Source of the DNA: Cyathus striatus | Taxonomy: Eukaryota > Basidiomycota > Agaricomycetes > Agaricales > Nidulariaceae | NCBI GenBank assembly: GCA_025738555.1 | Contig: JAOVFP010000017.1 | Location: 434,001-498,000, forward strand | Length of the DNA stretch: 64,000 nucleotides | Direction: 5' to 3' | Shown: piece after piece, positions 12,000 to 22,900 of the stretch | How the letters are laid out: each line of letters opens with the position of its first letter | How positions within the stretch are numbered: the first letter of the stretch is position 1 | Translations under genes and position numbers: made by a program | The notes under the pieces: generated by a model | What the model was told of the DNA's origin: nothing | Databases searched by the model: none | What the model saw: the letters and a program-made list of their open reading frames with translations, nothing else

Positions 12000-12700
12000 G
12001 AGTCTCTGCCTGGGAGTCGACCCCAGCTATCACGCGGTGCGATATCTGCTATGCCTGATCGAATAACAGGCACGTCTACTGAACATATTCTTTTCTCATT
12101 ACAAGTTAGAGATACTACTGCAGTACATTTGTAACTAAAATAAAACTCGTTTGATTGAAAACAGTGTAGTTAATTATAGTCTTTATTTATTACTTACACT
12201 TTAAATAGTTCAGACTGAGCCTGGAGAGAAATGCGACGTCATGAGAGATAAAACAACAAGTGAAAAATACAGAAGCGGCTGGGCCATTTCTTTGCCTGAG
12301 AGTCGAACCCAGCTTGTGCACCTAAGAGCAGCAAGAACAAGATATCTTACAATCATTTGCTGAGCTAATATTAGTTATAACTTATCAACTATGCCAACTT
12401 GCCCGCTGTTTCCGCGTAATACTGAGTAATACATTCGTTTCCCGTGCTTCTATATCCGACGCGCACGCGTAAAATTCGTTCATGACTGCCTCCATTCAGG
12501 AGTCGTTATCGATAGCGACTTAGAGACAATTATATAGTGTATAAGTTCAAGCTGCAATTCATGACAGTACGCTTGTCAGTATACAGAACAATATGAGAAA
12601 AAGAGGATCTCACAGCGCGGATATAAATAAAAAGATAAGTCTATAATGCACAATTTATTTCTTTGTCTGGGATTCGAATCCAGCTTTCAAGCGTCTATAT
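12000..12700 (-). repeat. Decayed tRNA-Asp-like copies (three)
   Basis: Minus-strand T-arm and acceptor remains like those at 11701-11800 occur at about 12002-12085, 12287-12350 and 12655-12760. Each keeps the plus-strand signature GAGTCGAMCCCAGC or GATTCGAATCCAGC next to a CTTTGTCTG or CTCTGCCTG end. The D and anticodon arms are increasingly degraded. No common body sequence follows the tRNA-like part, so a classical SINE is not shown; repeated tRNA gene copying is also possible. Confidence 0.55.
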
Positions 12701-12760
12701 ATAACATTATTTCACTATGACGGGATGTACTACAGAGAGTTAGCAGTCGGTTCGTAGAGA

Positions 12761-13288
12761 ACGGTCTGAACTAAGTAAACAGTCCTCAAGGCCAGTTCAG
12801 TTGAGCACCCGATATATCCGAGCGCTCTCACGACACAACCACGACGTTCACAGTTGGCTCCCCAGCGTCTCCTCCTCCTTACCGTCTCTTCGCCCTCTTC
12901 CTCATCTCCTCCTCTACCTCCTTCTTACCATCATTCAGACCTCCGCATTCCTCTACTTGGAGGTTCCCTTCAATAGCTAGCTCAACATCCCCGGATCGTC
13001 TTCAAGTAATCCTCGCTAGTACTCAGTGCCTCAACAGGGCTTCCCTCCTCTAACCCCCGTCAACACCTCGCTTTCCTGGCCACATACGATCCCTCCTCAA
13101 CATGGCGGATTATTCGGGGCTATTATCATATCGAAATGATGTTTTGTACGTCCGCCACGCTCCTACGCAACGAGAAGCTATGACAGTACCGAAAAGCCTG
13201 CGCTTCCTTTCACGTGGCGTAAGGCGGGAGAACTGAGTTATGCATTAGGGCTGTAGGCGTTGTTTAGAAAGCAGTCAGTGATGGTTAA
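12761..13288. other. CpG-normal sequence left of the 7.8-kb element
   Basis: No gene is supported. The last 70 bases (about 13215-13285) are similar to 21428-21490 on the far side of the TIR element (shared GAGTTNTGCATTANNGCTG and GGCGTTGT), which identifies this as the interrupted flank of a repeat. Confidence 0.4.
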
Positions 13289-14099
13289 CATCAGGAAAAA
13301 CTGAGATTCATAATTTATGCTAGTTAGTCCCAATTATTATAATTCATATAAGCATACCTAATTGTGTTTAATTAGCACTAATTCACAATAACTTAGTCAC
13401 AATTATTGATTCTTGTAAAGAGATACTGTTGCCTTAGTATAAAAAATGTATAAATTGTTTTAATGAGGCATAGTTAATGTAGTTATATTCTGGGTATTTG
13501 CATTATCATGAATTATCTCATAATTATATATATTTAACTTAATTCCACATTGGGCTTTGGTGTTACATTCACTTATGGTGAATTATTTAGTAATTATATA
13601 TATTTGACTTAATTCAACTTTGGGCTTTGGTGTTACATCTAATTATGTATAATTACAACTGATTATCAAAGCCATTGAAGATGGGTTTTATCTTAAGTTG
13701 TAACTAGCTGCAATTATAGAATAATTATTCTCATCTTAAAAGATATTTACATAGGATTTACACAAAAATGTGGTACAGATGTTTGTTAGTAAAGCTATTA
13801 TTAATATAAAGAATGAATCACATAGATCAAGTGAGGTCCTCCAAAACAATGAAGAGTAAGTTGAATTTACTTCTAGCATTCTATTGAGTATCTGATTGTC
13901 ATATCTCTCTAAAGTTTACAAGGATAAAATTGGATTCCTTGCAGGAACAAAGGACAAGCCTCATCTTAATGTCTACCATAAATTACTTCAGGTCCAGTAT
14001 CAGTTTCTACACATTATTTACTGTATATATACAGTATATAAATAGTTGTATCACATGAACCATACAATAGCTTAATCACTGTGCTTTCTTTTCATCACT

Positions 14100-14320
14100 G
14101 TAGGCAAATTGACTTCTAAAAGACCACATCAAATCCATACCTTCACAAGAAGTGCTTTTCTCACAGTCTCTGCTTTCAGCAAGCTTTGAAGGTCAGAGCA
14201 AATGTGGTGGAACTTGGAGAAAACACATTCAACCAAAACATCAGTGGCAAGAATTGCAAGAAAGCCACTGCATGCCATTCTGTTACATCTGTGTCTGGAA
14301 ACCACCATTCTGCACTATTC
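14100..14320 (-). pseudogene. hAT transposase dimerisation-domain remnant
   Basis: The minus-strand translation includes SGFLAILATDVLVECVFSKF followed by LQSLLKAETVRKALLVKVW. This is the pattern of the hAT C-terminal dimerisation domain (usually L.IPATS...ER.FS, then L....L....V.AL...K.W). Two in-frame stops follow soon after. The rest of the transposase is not recognisable on the higher-coordinate side, so only the C terminus survives. Confidence 0.6.
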
Positions 14321-14519
14321 TGACCTTTCTGACCTTTGGGTTGGCCACATTCTGACTGATCATCAGATACATCATCATGATTTATTGATTACCCACTCAT
14401 GTTCATCTGCTATGTCATTATTTTGAATTACTCCTCTATTTCAACTCCTATTTTTTCACCATATTGCATGTAGCCTTTCCTTCCATTCTTCAGCTACTAC
14501 TCCTCTATGATGGCTGATT

Positions 14520-15740
14520 CCACATTTACCTATCCCTAGCTATACCCTTATACTTCACTCAAAGTAGACTACTCCATACTTTACTTAGTATTTAAGACTT
14601 AGTTTTTGTACATTAACTTCAGTTTTCATATCAACTATGATTATTAATATACCACTCTACTCTATCTACTTGTCTGTAAAGGTTCCAACCTTCCTCTGTT
14701 CCAACCTTCCACTTGTTCCTACCTTGAACTTGTTCCCCTATCTCAACTTGAAATATGAACCACCAAGAATCACAAGGGTTGCAGCATACAAGCTGAAGCC
14801 AATGTTCACTCTGCACTTCCAACTTCTCTACTTCTGAGCCCAAGCTTACCTAATACTATTAGTAGCTTTCTCTGCATTAAACCCAGCATCTTCCCTATAT
14901 CCCTCTGAGAGGTACAGCACATAACACATTCTTGCAGTAGTTGGAAATGAATGGCAATGCTTCTGTTATTGTCTTTCAATTCTATTAATCATTGTAAGTT
15001 TGCACAGTATTACTCACCTCCTCTATGCTAATGGATCAAAATTATTATAATGTGTATCTACATTGCTATGATTTTTTATTCATTGTTCTTTGCTGCTCTT
15101 TCATTTGTTGTGATTGTTCTTTGGTGCATTGTCATATCCCATATTGCCTACCTCCAGACCTCTAGTCTCTTACTCTGCCTTCACCTTTGTTTACTCCAGA
15201 CTTTGCTTATGTTCTCATTATTACATATTGCTTACTGTACATAGATTACTTCTGTTTCCTTTCTTCCATTCTACTGAGCTATCCCCTCAGTAATGTAGTA
15301 TACATCTCATAGTGAGTCACTTATCATTCTTAAGTGCACCACTATCTGTTTTACTTTACATCACCATACACACTCACTTCTCCAATGCATTTTATTATGT
15401 TTAATTAGTTATAGTCTTCATTCTATGTATGCCTACCCTGACCATACTTCTCTGCTGACCTTGGCCAGCAGCCTTTACTTACTCTGAGTCTCTAGTATAT
15501 TAAGTAGCACTTGATTTGTACTTAGTCTTTAGTTTCATATTGAACTACATCCTCACCCTTTCATCTGATTTGAGTTCCACCTCTTGTCTCTTTGTCTCTT
15601 GTATTCTCTGAAGGGCTTGCCCTTACTCTGAAATCCAGGACCAGGAATCCCAGGGGCACAGCACATAAGCTGAAGCCAAAGTCCTACCCCCTGAGTTCTT
15701 GTTCTCCACTTTCGTCTTATACTCACCCCTTGCTTCTCTG
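14520..15740. repeat. Pair of direct repeats about 910 bases apart
   Basis: About 14520-14840 and 15430-15740 share blocks in the same order: a CTTAGT..TTTAAGACTTAGTTT-like stretch, a TCT-rich stretch, then AATCACAAGGGTTGCAGCA or AATCCCAGGGGCACAGCA followed by CATAAGCTGAAGCCAA. They may be a tandem duplication or decayed LTRs of an element. No protein match was found between them. Confidence 0.45.
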
Positions 15741-17096
15741 TAGTCACCCCCTTGTACTCCACTGCCAAATCAGGCTAGGGGCACAGTCATGACATGCATG
15801 CACTTGCATCCAAAATTTGCAACCTATCATTTTTCTCCAACAAATCTGAATCATGGGCTTGTAGGAAATTTGATTTGTTAAAGTTTTGTAGAAGTCTGAT
15901 TGTTTCCTGGCCTGCACTTTTGAATAATGGTATGTAAAGGTGGAAAAGACTAAGTTGATTTTCCTGTGAGCAGTGTGGCTATGTTCACTAATCAGTAGTC
16001 TACAAATATTATGAATGGTATTGGTAATATGAACTATATGATAAACCTTTGCTTATATATAAGTGTAATTACATATGAAGTTCTGAGTATGGAATAATTC
16101 ATGTTATAACTTTGAGGCATTATAATTCCAAATGTTTGTGTATTTTTTAGTTCCATATGCCATACTATTATTATTTTATAGCCCATTTTATGTCAGTTTT
16201 TCTTTTGTCTTCCCTTTCAGAGAGATTTCCCACACTTACAGGAGGTGAGTGAGTAATGGGTACATTCATAGCTGTACCCCAGCCAGTCTTTGCAATACTC
16301 ACAATAGTACTTTTATGATTGTAAAACACTTTATCTAACTTCAAAAATGATGCTTGTATACCATGGAATATTAGCATAACAAACAAGGAAGCAGCAGAAT
16401 ACTAGTGCTGTTGAAATATCTTGATCTGTGTCTAGTGAACATGATGAAATTCAATTCCCACACTTATTGGTGCAAGTATCCATGTGTAGTGTACATTTTT
16501 CATTTATGCTTCTGCATAGCTACAACATAAACACTGAGGAATATGACTCATGATGCTTGATAATTTGAAATTGCTTTGAAATTGGTAGTTTATATGTTCA
16601 GTAAATCACATGTAATATGTATCATAACAAGTAATAGTGTTGTTTCAGCATTTGTCTATTTTAAATGCACTATGGAACACAGCTGATTTCAGAATGTTAG
16701 TGTAATTTCTGGGATCTATGCATGCTGTTATCTTTGTTTGTCTTGGGAACATGGGATCAGGACTACAAAAGACAAGGGGCATGGTGTACTCACATTTCAC
16801 TTTAATATTCACCATTAAATGAGATCATTGCACTCCTCCACAAAATTAGGTGGAGTCCACCTGAACTATGAGAATACTGCCATCCTGTGTACAGTTCAGA
16901 TTGAGTTCAGGTCAGTCCAGGTACAGTCCTGGACTTCAGGTGGACTACTGAAAATCACCTGGAAATCACTGATTTCAGCCACTGGACTTCAGGTAGAATA
17001 CTGGACTTTACCTGTAGTTCACCTGATTTTTGCTGTACTTTGTACCAGACAATTATAACAGGGTTTCTTACTTATAATATAGGAAAAAAAATTAAA

Positions 17097-17200
17097 TTAG
17101 CAGATGATACAATTGAGAATTGAACCATTGACATTGAGCACAGCTGGTACTTAACAAGCACTAACTAATACATCACTAACTGCTAGGCCATGTAATTGTT
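17097..17200 (-). repeat. tRNA-derived SINE-like remnant
   Basis: On the minus strand an A-box-like TAGCAGTTAGTGATGTATT is followed about 45 bases later by a B-box-like TGGTTCAATTC. Both are CpG-depleted forms of RNA polymerase III promoter boxes. The sequence has no intact cloverleaf, so I call it a SINE-like or decayed tRNA remnant inside the TIR element. Confidence 0.45.
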
Positions 17201-17469
17201 GTTAACAATAACATGTGACTCCTTATACCCAACCTCAGGGTGAAATGTCACATACTGTGCACACTGCCACAAACTGGGGGGATCACCAATCCCTATATGG
17301 TGGGAAGCATGACATCACACAGTGTGACATCATGTGCCCAAAATCTTCACCCAAGTACAAACTGCCTCAGAAAGCTTGAATCTTGATTATTTTTCTTCAT
17401 TCTTTTTGCAGTAAAATACTATATTACATCTCTAAAATGTAGTACACCACTTATTTAAGCTAAATTAAC

Positions 17470-17760
17470 TAAATTACATAAGAAATATGTGTGCTTATTC
17501 TTCCTCATCCTCCTAATCACTAATATATAATCCATCAAACTCCCCTTCTTCATTTGAGCTGTTGTTGATCTCTTCTACTGGTATTATCCATTTCCTTGAG
17601 GTGTATTTACTAATATCTGCTTCAAGAGTTTCCAGAAGCTTGGTCATTGCAAGACTTAAATTATTCTTGTTGGCATGTTCACCATTTAAAGCTTTGTACT
17701 TTCTTATGTGATCTCTTAATTCACCTCTTTTCAGGTTCTATAGTTCACTCCTATTTAGTA
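17470..17760 (-). pseudogene. Decayed protein-coding remnant with acidic C terminus
   Basis: Minus-strand frames read KYKALNGEHANKNNLSLAMT, LLETLEADISKYTSRKW and EEINNSSNEEGEFDGLYISD before stops. An acidic tail of this sort is common at the end of transposon proteins. I do not recognise the family with confidence. Confidence 0.35.
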
Positions 17761-18949
17761 TAATTTTAATAGAAGCAACTCTTTAAGCTTCATTAGCTTC
17801 ATTTATTTATTTAGTTCTTTCTTCATGTTGTACAATTCATTTCTTCAGCAGTTCTATGCCTTTCTTCTAATATGTTTAATCTTCAACTCTATGATTCAAA
17901 TGTCTTCCATTATAATTGATATTATTGTATCCAGTTGAGTCAGATGATATTGTAAATCCTACACCAAAATAATTATGCTATTCCACCGTCCAAATTAGAG
18001 TTAAGCTCTTGCAGTGCATGGGCTATTTTTCCAGATTTAATCCTATGTAGCCATTCCTGTGTTTTATTTGATACTTTGGGCATTTGATAGTGTTCTGTAG
18101 CTTGTAGTGATATGAAATAAGTGATAAATTCAGTGAAATACAGTGAATGCTTGCATATTTTTAGGGATTTTGCTGATTATATGTGATAAAACACTCTTGT
18201 TGGTAGATTTATGTCTTTAAAATCGATTTTAGAGATGATAAATGAGTGGTAAGATGATTTAATCAATGAAATGCCATTAAATACACACTTTGAGGCCATG
18301 TGTGCACTACATCCAACTCGCACCGCAAGGTTAAATACATTTTCCCACGCTCTATTGGCAGGCGAAACTTGTAACTGTATCTGTTTCTCATTATGACATT
18401 TTCTCACTTCGCTACAGTGACAAAAAATACTCAGTTTGTATGTGGGCACAAAATGTTTGAGCAGGAATTTTTGATTTCACACTTTTAAGGTGAGATATGG
18501 CACTGTTCACTGCAAGATTACATACTTCTGATTTTCTTTTCAAAATTCCGAGTCAATACATTTGTTACAATTGCTATTTTGAACATATGATACCAATGAT
18601 GCAGTACCAGATAGTTTAAATCTGGATCCCTATTTTGGCAGGGAGTTGGTGCTATATGCCAATTTATGGAAAACAAAGTAGAGTAAAAAATAATTCAATT
18701 ACATATAATAAAATAACATATATAAGTGTCCAATATGCAATTTATTTGAAAGATGTAGACAGTGTGTATCAAAAGTTATTCTACTGGGTCAATGCTAGAG
18801 GGCGTGTGACTGCGTGACAGGAGTGTGACATGCCCGATTGGTGATCCCCATCAAACTGCCAGCGCTGCACGTTTCATCATTGCCACATCCCTCTTCCTTC
18901 CTCCGTTCTCTGCTCTGCTCCTTCTCCCCTCCTCCTTCTTCCTTCTCCC

Positions 18950-20310
18950 CTCTCCCCTCGTTCCTCGTCTCGTCCCCTCCCTCCTGTCTCTTCCCCTCGT
19001 CTAGCAATTGACGAGCGTGGCATCAAGCAGCCTCCGTCTTGCCAGTGACGTGACGTGGCTAACGTCTTCTCGTCACCCTCCCCTCCCTCTCTCATGCATA
19101 ACGCCACACATAACAGCATCAAGAACTGCCATGCGCCTTCGCTCGTCTCGCAAGTGATGAGTACAAGCGACTAACCCACTCTCCCTCTCCCCCACCCTCG
19201 TCTGCAAGCGACGGGGGCGAGCGTCTTCACTGGCCGCTGGCTTCTCCACGCGCCAGCTTCCTCCTCTCCTTCACCATCTCCCTCGCCCACGGTCTCACCC
19301 TCTCTCTGCCCTCGTCTCGCAAGTGACGAGGGCGTTTGTTTCCTCCACTCCCTCACCGTTTTCCTCGCCCTCGTCTCGCAAGTGACGAGGGCACATATTT
19401 CCTCCGCTCCCTCACCGTTTCCCTCGCCCTCATCTCACAAGTGACGAGGGCGCTTGTTTCCTCCCCTCTTCCTCCCCGTCTCCCTTGCCCTCACCACTCC
19501 CCTCGCCACTCCCTCGCCCTCGTCTGCAAGCGACGAGGGTGAGTGTCCTGTCTCACCCACGGCCACGCACCTCAATGCCCTCGTCTCACAAGTGACGAGG
19601 CATATATGGCCTCCCCCTTCTCTCACTCTCCCTCGCCCTCATCTGCAAGTGACGAGGGCGAGCATCTTCTCCCCACACCCCCTCTGCTCTCGTCTCGCAA
19701 ATGACGAGGGCACATGCTTCCTCCCCTCCCTCACCATCTCCCTTGCCCTCGTCTACAAGTGACGAGGACAGGCGCCTTTCCCCCTCGCCCCCTGGCCCTT
19801 GCCGTCTCTCCCCCATCCCCTCCTTCGTCTCGCAAGTTACAATGGTGAGCATCTTCCCTCCTCACCTACACCCTCTCCCTCACCCTCTCCTTCTCCCCTC
19901 ACCCACACCCACGCCCTCTCGCCCTCTCCTTCGTCTCACAAGTGATGAGAACGAGTGTCTTCTCCCCACTCCCCTCCTTCAGCTGTGTCTTTGTCCCCCG
20001 ATTCGCAAGTGATGAGGGGATACGCTTCTTCTCTTCCCCCTTGCCCATGTTTTCACCCTGCACCGCTTGCCCACCTGCCCTCTCTCACCCGTGCCCACTC
20101 ACACCCACGCCCTTGTCTCGCAAGTGACGAGGGTACGTGTTTCCTCCCTCCCTCGTCTTCCTCTTGGTCCTTCCCTCGCCCTCATCTCGCAAGTGATGAT
20201 GGCGAGCTTCTTCTCCCCTCACCCCCTCTTGCTCTCGCCATCGCCCTCTCCTCTTGCCCCCCCTCCCCCCATGTTCCTCTCCCCCCCACCCTTGTCTGCA
20301 CATGATAAGG
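18950..20310 (+). repeat. Array of about 16 hairpin-forming repeats with pyrimidine-rich spacers
   Basis: A 26-base unit of the form GCCCTCGTC-TCGCAAGT-GACGAGGGC (9-base perfect stem, 8-base loop) recurs with variations at about 19005, 19145, 19196, 19309, 19368, 19427, 19515, 19577, 19635, 19686, 19745, 19820, 19929, 20000, 20110, 20177 and 20288. The best copies are spaced 59-60 bases apart. Spacers are C/T-rich and related to one another (TTTCCTCC.CTCCCTCACCGTTT). Several copies keep pairing through compensating or wobble changes. It is CpG-rich within a CpG-poor element. Frames of about 60-116 codons crossing it are low-complexity by-products, not genes. Confidence 0.85.
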
Positions 20311-20694
20311 GCTGAGGGCGAGTGCCTTTTCCACTCACCCCTCTCCCTCTCCCTCTCTTGCTTTCACTCTTGCCCTAACAGTGTTATCATTTGTCACTAT
20401 TTCATCTTGTTAGTTAGTTTCTTGTGTATTGTATGTAGTGTGTTGTATTAGTATAGGTAGTTTATTGTATGAGTATATGTAGATTTTGTAATAGTATAGA
20501 TATACCATACATTATTAATATAGTAATAATTTATGAGATTTTGAAAAGTCCCTGGACTTCCTGATTTCATGGAGGAGTATGGTATACAGATGATTAGTAT
20601 GAACTATTACTTAATTTGCATAGAATGATTTTATAGTTCCATATAATTAGGTCATAATTGGTACAAATTACACATAGAATACTTTATATTGCTG

Positions 20695-20810
20695 TGTGAT
20701 TAGGATATAATCAGCTTGAATTAGACTTAATTAGCTTGAATTAGGACTCAATTAGCATGAATTAGGACTTGATTAGCATGAATTAGGATATAATTACTCC
20801 TACTTAAGAC
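20695..20810 (+). repeat. 21-base AATTAGG minisatellite
   Basis: About five imperfect units of GCATGAATTAGGACTTGATTA lie head to tail. They are part of the AATTA-rich subterminal zone of the 7.8-kb element. Confidence 0.6.
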
Positions 20811-21099
20811 ATGATTCATGTGAATTTTATTTTGATGTTCCTGTACCACAATATAATTATGACTAATTACTGCTAATTATATACACTTAAGATAATTATA
20901 TCTGCTGAATTTGGGTCCAAGTCCTAATTATGCAAGATTTGTCTACTTATTGTAATTCTTATAATTGATGTTAATTAGATGTTTTTATTATAAAGAGGTG
21001 TAATGATGCACAATATACTGGTAATTATGGTGAAGTATGCCTAAGAAGAGTAAATTATACACCTCAACTTTTCCTGATGAATGGTATAGGGAATATGGT

Positions 21100-21620
21100 G
21101 TTGAAGGTACGCTTTCCACCACTGTTTAGGATCTCCGTAGTAAACATGCTCTTTAGAGATCGAAGGTCAGTTTTTGCCACATTGACGAGTTCCGACTTAT
21201 CATCCATCCTGGCCTCAAGTTTATTTGAGCGCAACGAGTGCTCCGCACAGCCTAACGAGCGGCAGGGACCCACGAAGACTTAGAAGGCTCGAGCTTCGTA
21301 CGTCAACTCTGCATTCTTTGGTTCAATAATCTGTGAACCTAGGCTCTACTATGTCCACCCATAGGCTACGGTAGGACCAATGGGGAGCTATCACAGCAGG
21401 GAACAACTTATACTTGCTTATCCGTAGCATAAGACGAACTTATTGAGTTTTGCATTAATGCTGAAGGCGTTGTGTGGACAGGACTCGGGGGACTTGTGGT
21501 ATGGAGAATGTGGTGCAGTAATCGAGACGTTACCTCATGGTCTCCGCCTGTTGAAGGTACGTTTTCGACCCTACTTTACAGGATTTCCGTACTAACTATG
21601 TCTTATAGATAGATATCGAA
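21100..21620 (+). repeat. Short duplicated block around 21100 and 21545
   Basis: TGTTGAAGGTACG followed by a CTTT/GTTTTC block, then AGGAT.TCCGTA.TAA.CATG and a TTAGAGATCGAA-like end occurs at 21100-21170 and again at 21545-21620. The second copy leads into a CFEM 3' fragment. Its uninterrupted left part (21428-21545) matches the flank of the 7.8-kb element. Confidence 0.5.
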
Positions 21621-21659
21621 ATCCCCGTCCCACCACCTCCACGAAGACCACGAGATTCT

Positions 21660-21911
21660 TATTTCAGGTAGCACATCTTCTTCTACTTGCTCCTCCGCAT
21701 CACCATCAAGTATTACTGTCATATCCGCTCCTTCCTTCTCCATCTCGACCGAAAACATTCTGGCACAGACTACAGCCCTTTCATAAAACGTCTCACTCCC
21801 CACCACTCCAGGTCTTGTGTCATTTTGTTCGAGTCAAGCAGAGTGGTAGTGACGAGCACGAGTGTAAACGTGCCTAGTCAGAATCGAGGCGTTAGCATGG
21901 TGCGTGCTTGA
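21660..21911 (+). pseudogene. CFEM gene 3' fragment (fifth copy)
   Basis: The end of this stretch reads VVVTSTSVNVPSQNRG, directly comparable with VVVTSTSVSVPSQSA in CFEM B, and the nucleotides GTGGTAGTGACGAGCACGAG match the other CFEM stalks. No CFEM domain or GPI tail is present. It is a truncated relic in the dispersed repeat context described around it. Confidence 0.6.
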
Positions 21912-22900
21912 GAATGAGAAGAGGAGAGGAGTAAGGTTGAGGTTTTTGCGACGGGAGTGGGAGAGAAGGGTGTTATGGTTGGTGTGGGCGTGTGAGACAG
22001 GGTGGTAGGGTAGAGGGTACCGGCGAATTCGGTGTGTGCTGGTGATTACTAGCGGTACCGAACCTCAGTTAAATCTCGTTTTATCGATTCGATCTTCATG
22101 TAAGCCTCTTATTTGTGTCGTCTTTTGATGAAGGCAATAACATTCATGATTTCATTCTGTTTCAGCGCCGTTCGTTATGGAAATTGAGCTATTTCGTCAC
22201 GCAGGCCGGCCCGAGCATCTCCCAAGATGACACTGTTACTGATGACTTCTCCGACGCTTTCAAAGCTGCGTCAGTTCCATCTGTGCAGTAACAAGTTCCG
22301 GGTAGTTCTTTTTGAGATAAACAATCGCAAGTGCATGAAAATGCAAGACTAAGTAATCACAAACACAAAGCAAGTGACAGAGTTCGTCTCCCCAGATCCC
22401 TGATTTGGACTCTAGGCGTAAAGAGCAGCGTTTTTTTATTCTCCCAAGGAGTCATTAAATACGAATATGCGGAGAGAGTGAAGCCAAAGTGAAGCAGTCA
22501 CTGTCATGATCGTGTCTCCGTAAATTAAATCAATTAGAGGTCCTGGAAGTCACCTTCGGTTTACTGTTTCTATTACAGGTTTTTAACCAGTGGGCCACAC
22601 TTGTTTGGAACAGGAATGTTGACAACGATGATCAACTTTAGAAAGTCCTGGAACGTCGTTTGTTCAGCGTGTCTCCCATGAGTCCTCAAGTTCTGCAAAT
22701 AGCGCTACACGTGCTCGCTTGAATTCGTTTCTCACTTTCCACCATTAAGTACTCCGCATTGTACATATCGTGACCCACATAACTTTGATTCAGCTTCCTT
22801 CGCATTTGCATTCTCTTGTGTTCCTAACTGCTGGAATCCTAGACTTCCACCAAATAAATATCCTCAAGCTTACATAGTTTTTCGCACCTTCGAATCCAGA
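21912..22900. other. Intergenic region upstream of the NACHT gene
   Basis: CpG-normal, without a gene I can support. The NACHT promoter must lie in its right part; no convincing TATA box was singled out. Confidence 0.35.

Larger units (their letters stand above)
13289..21079. mobile_element. 7.8-kb TIR transposon with hAT-like remnant
   Basis: The ends are inverted repeats: CATCAGGAAAAACTGAG from 13289 and, reverse-complemented from 21079, CATCAGGAAAAGTTGAG, with similarity continuing through ATAATTTA. Most of the interior is CpG-poor and AT-rich with many AATTA motifs near both ends. A minus-strand hAT dimerisation-type sequence lies at 14100-14320. The interior also holds a SINE-like sequence, direct repeats and the hairpin array. 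The flanks ATGGTTAA and AATGGTAT may be a decayed 8- to 9-base target duplication. The related uninterrupted sequence at 21428-21560 supports insertion. Nested insertions are likely, so the whole need not be one ancestral element. Confidence 0.6.

Noticed and set aside
18950..20310. CRISPR array
   Set aside because: The palindromic units and regular spacing look similar, but the repeats diverge strongly, the spacers are related low-complexity C/T-rich sequence and the genome is eukaryotic with no cas-like gene nearby.
19336..20451. Overlapping open frames of 60-116 codons on both strands of the hairpin array
   Set aside because: They follow from the C/T-rich composition and lack stops for that reason; the peptides are low-complexity Ser/Pro/Leu or Gly/Arg/Glu and have no start context or introns.
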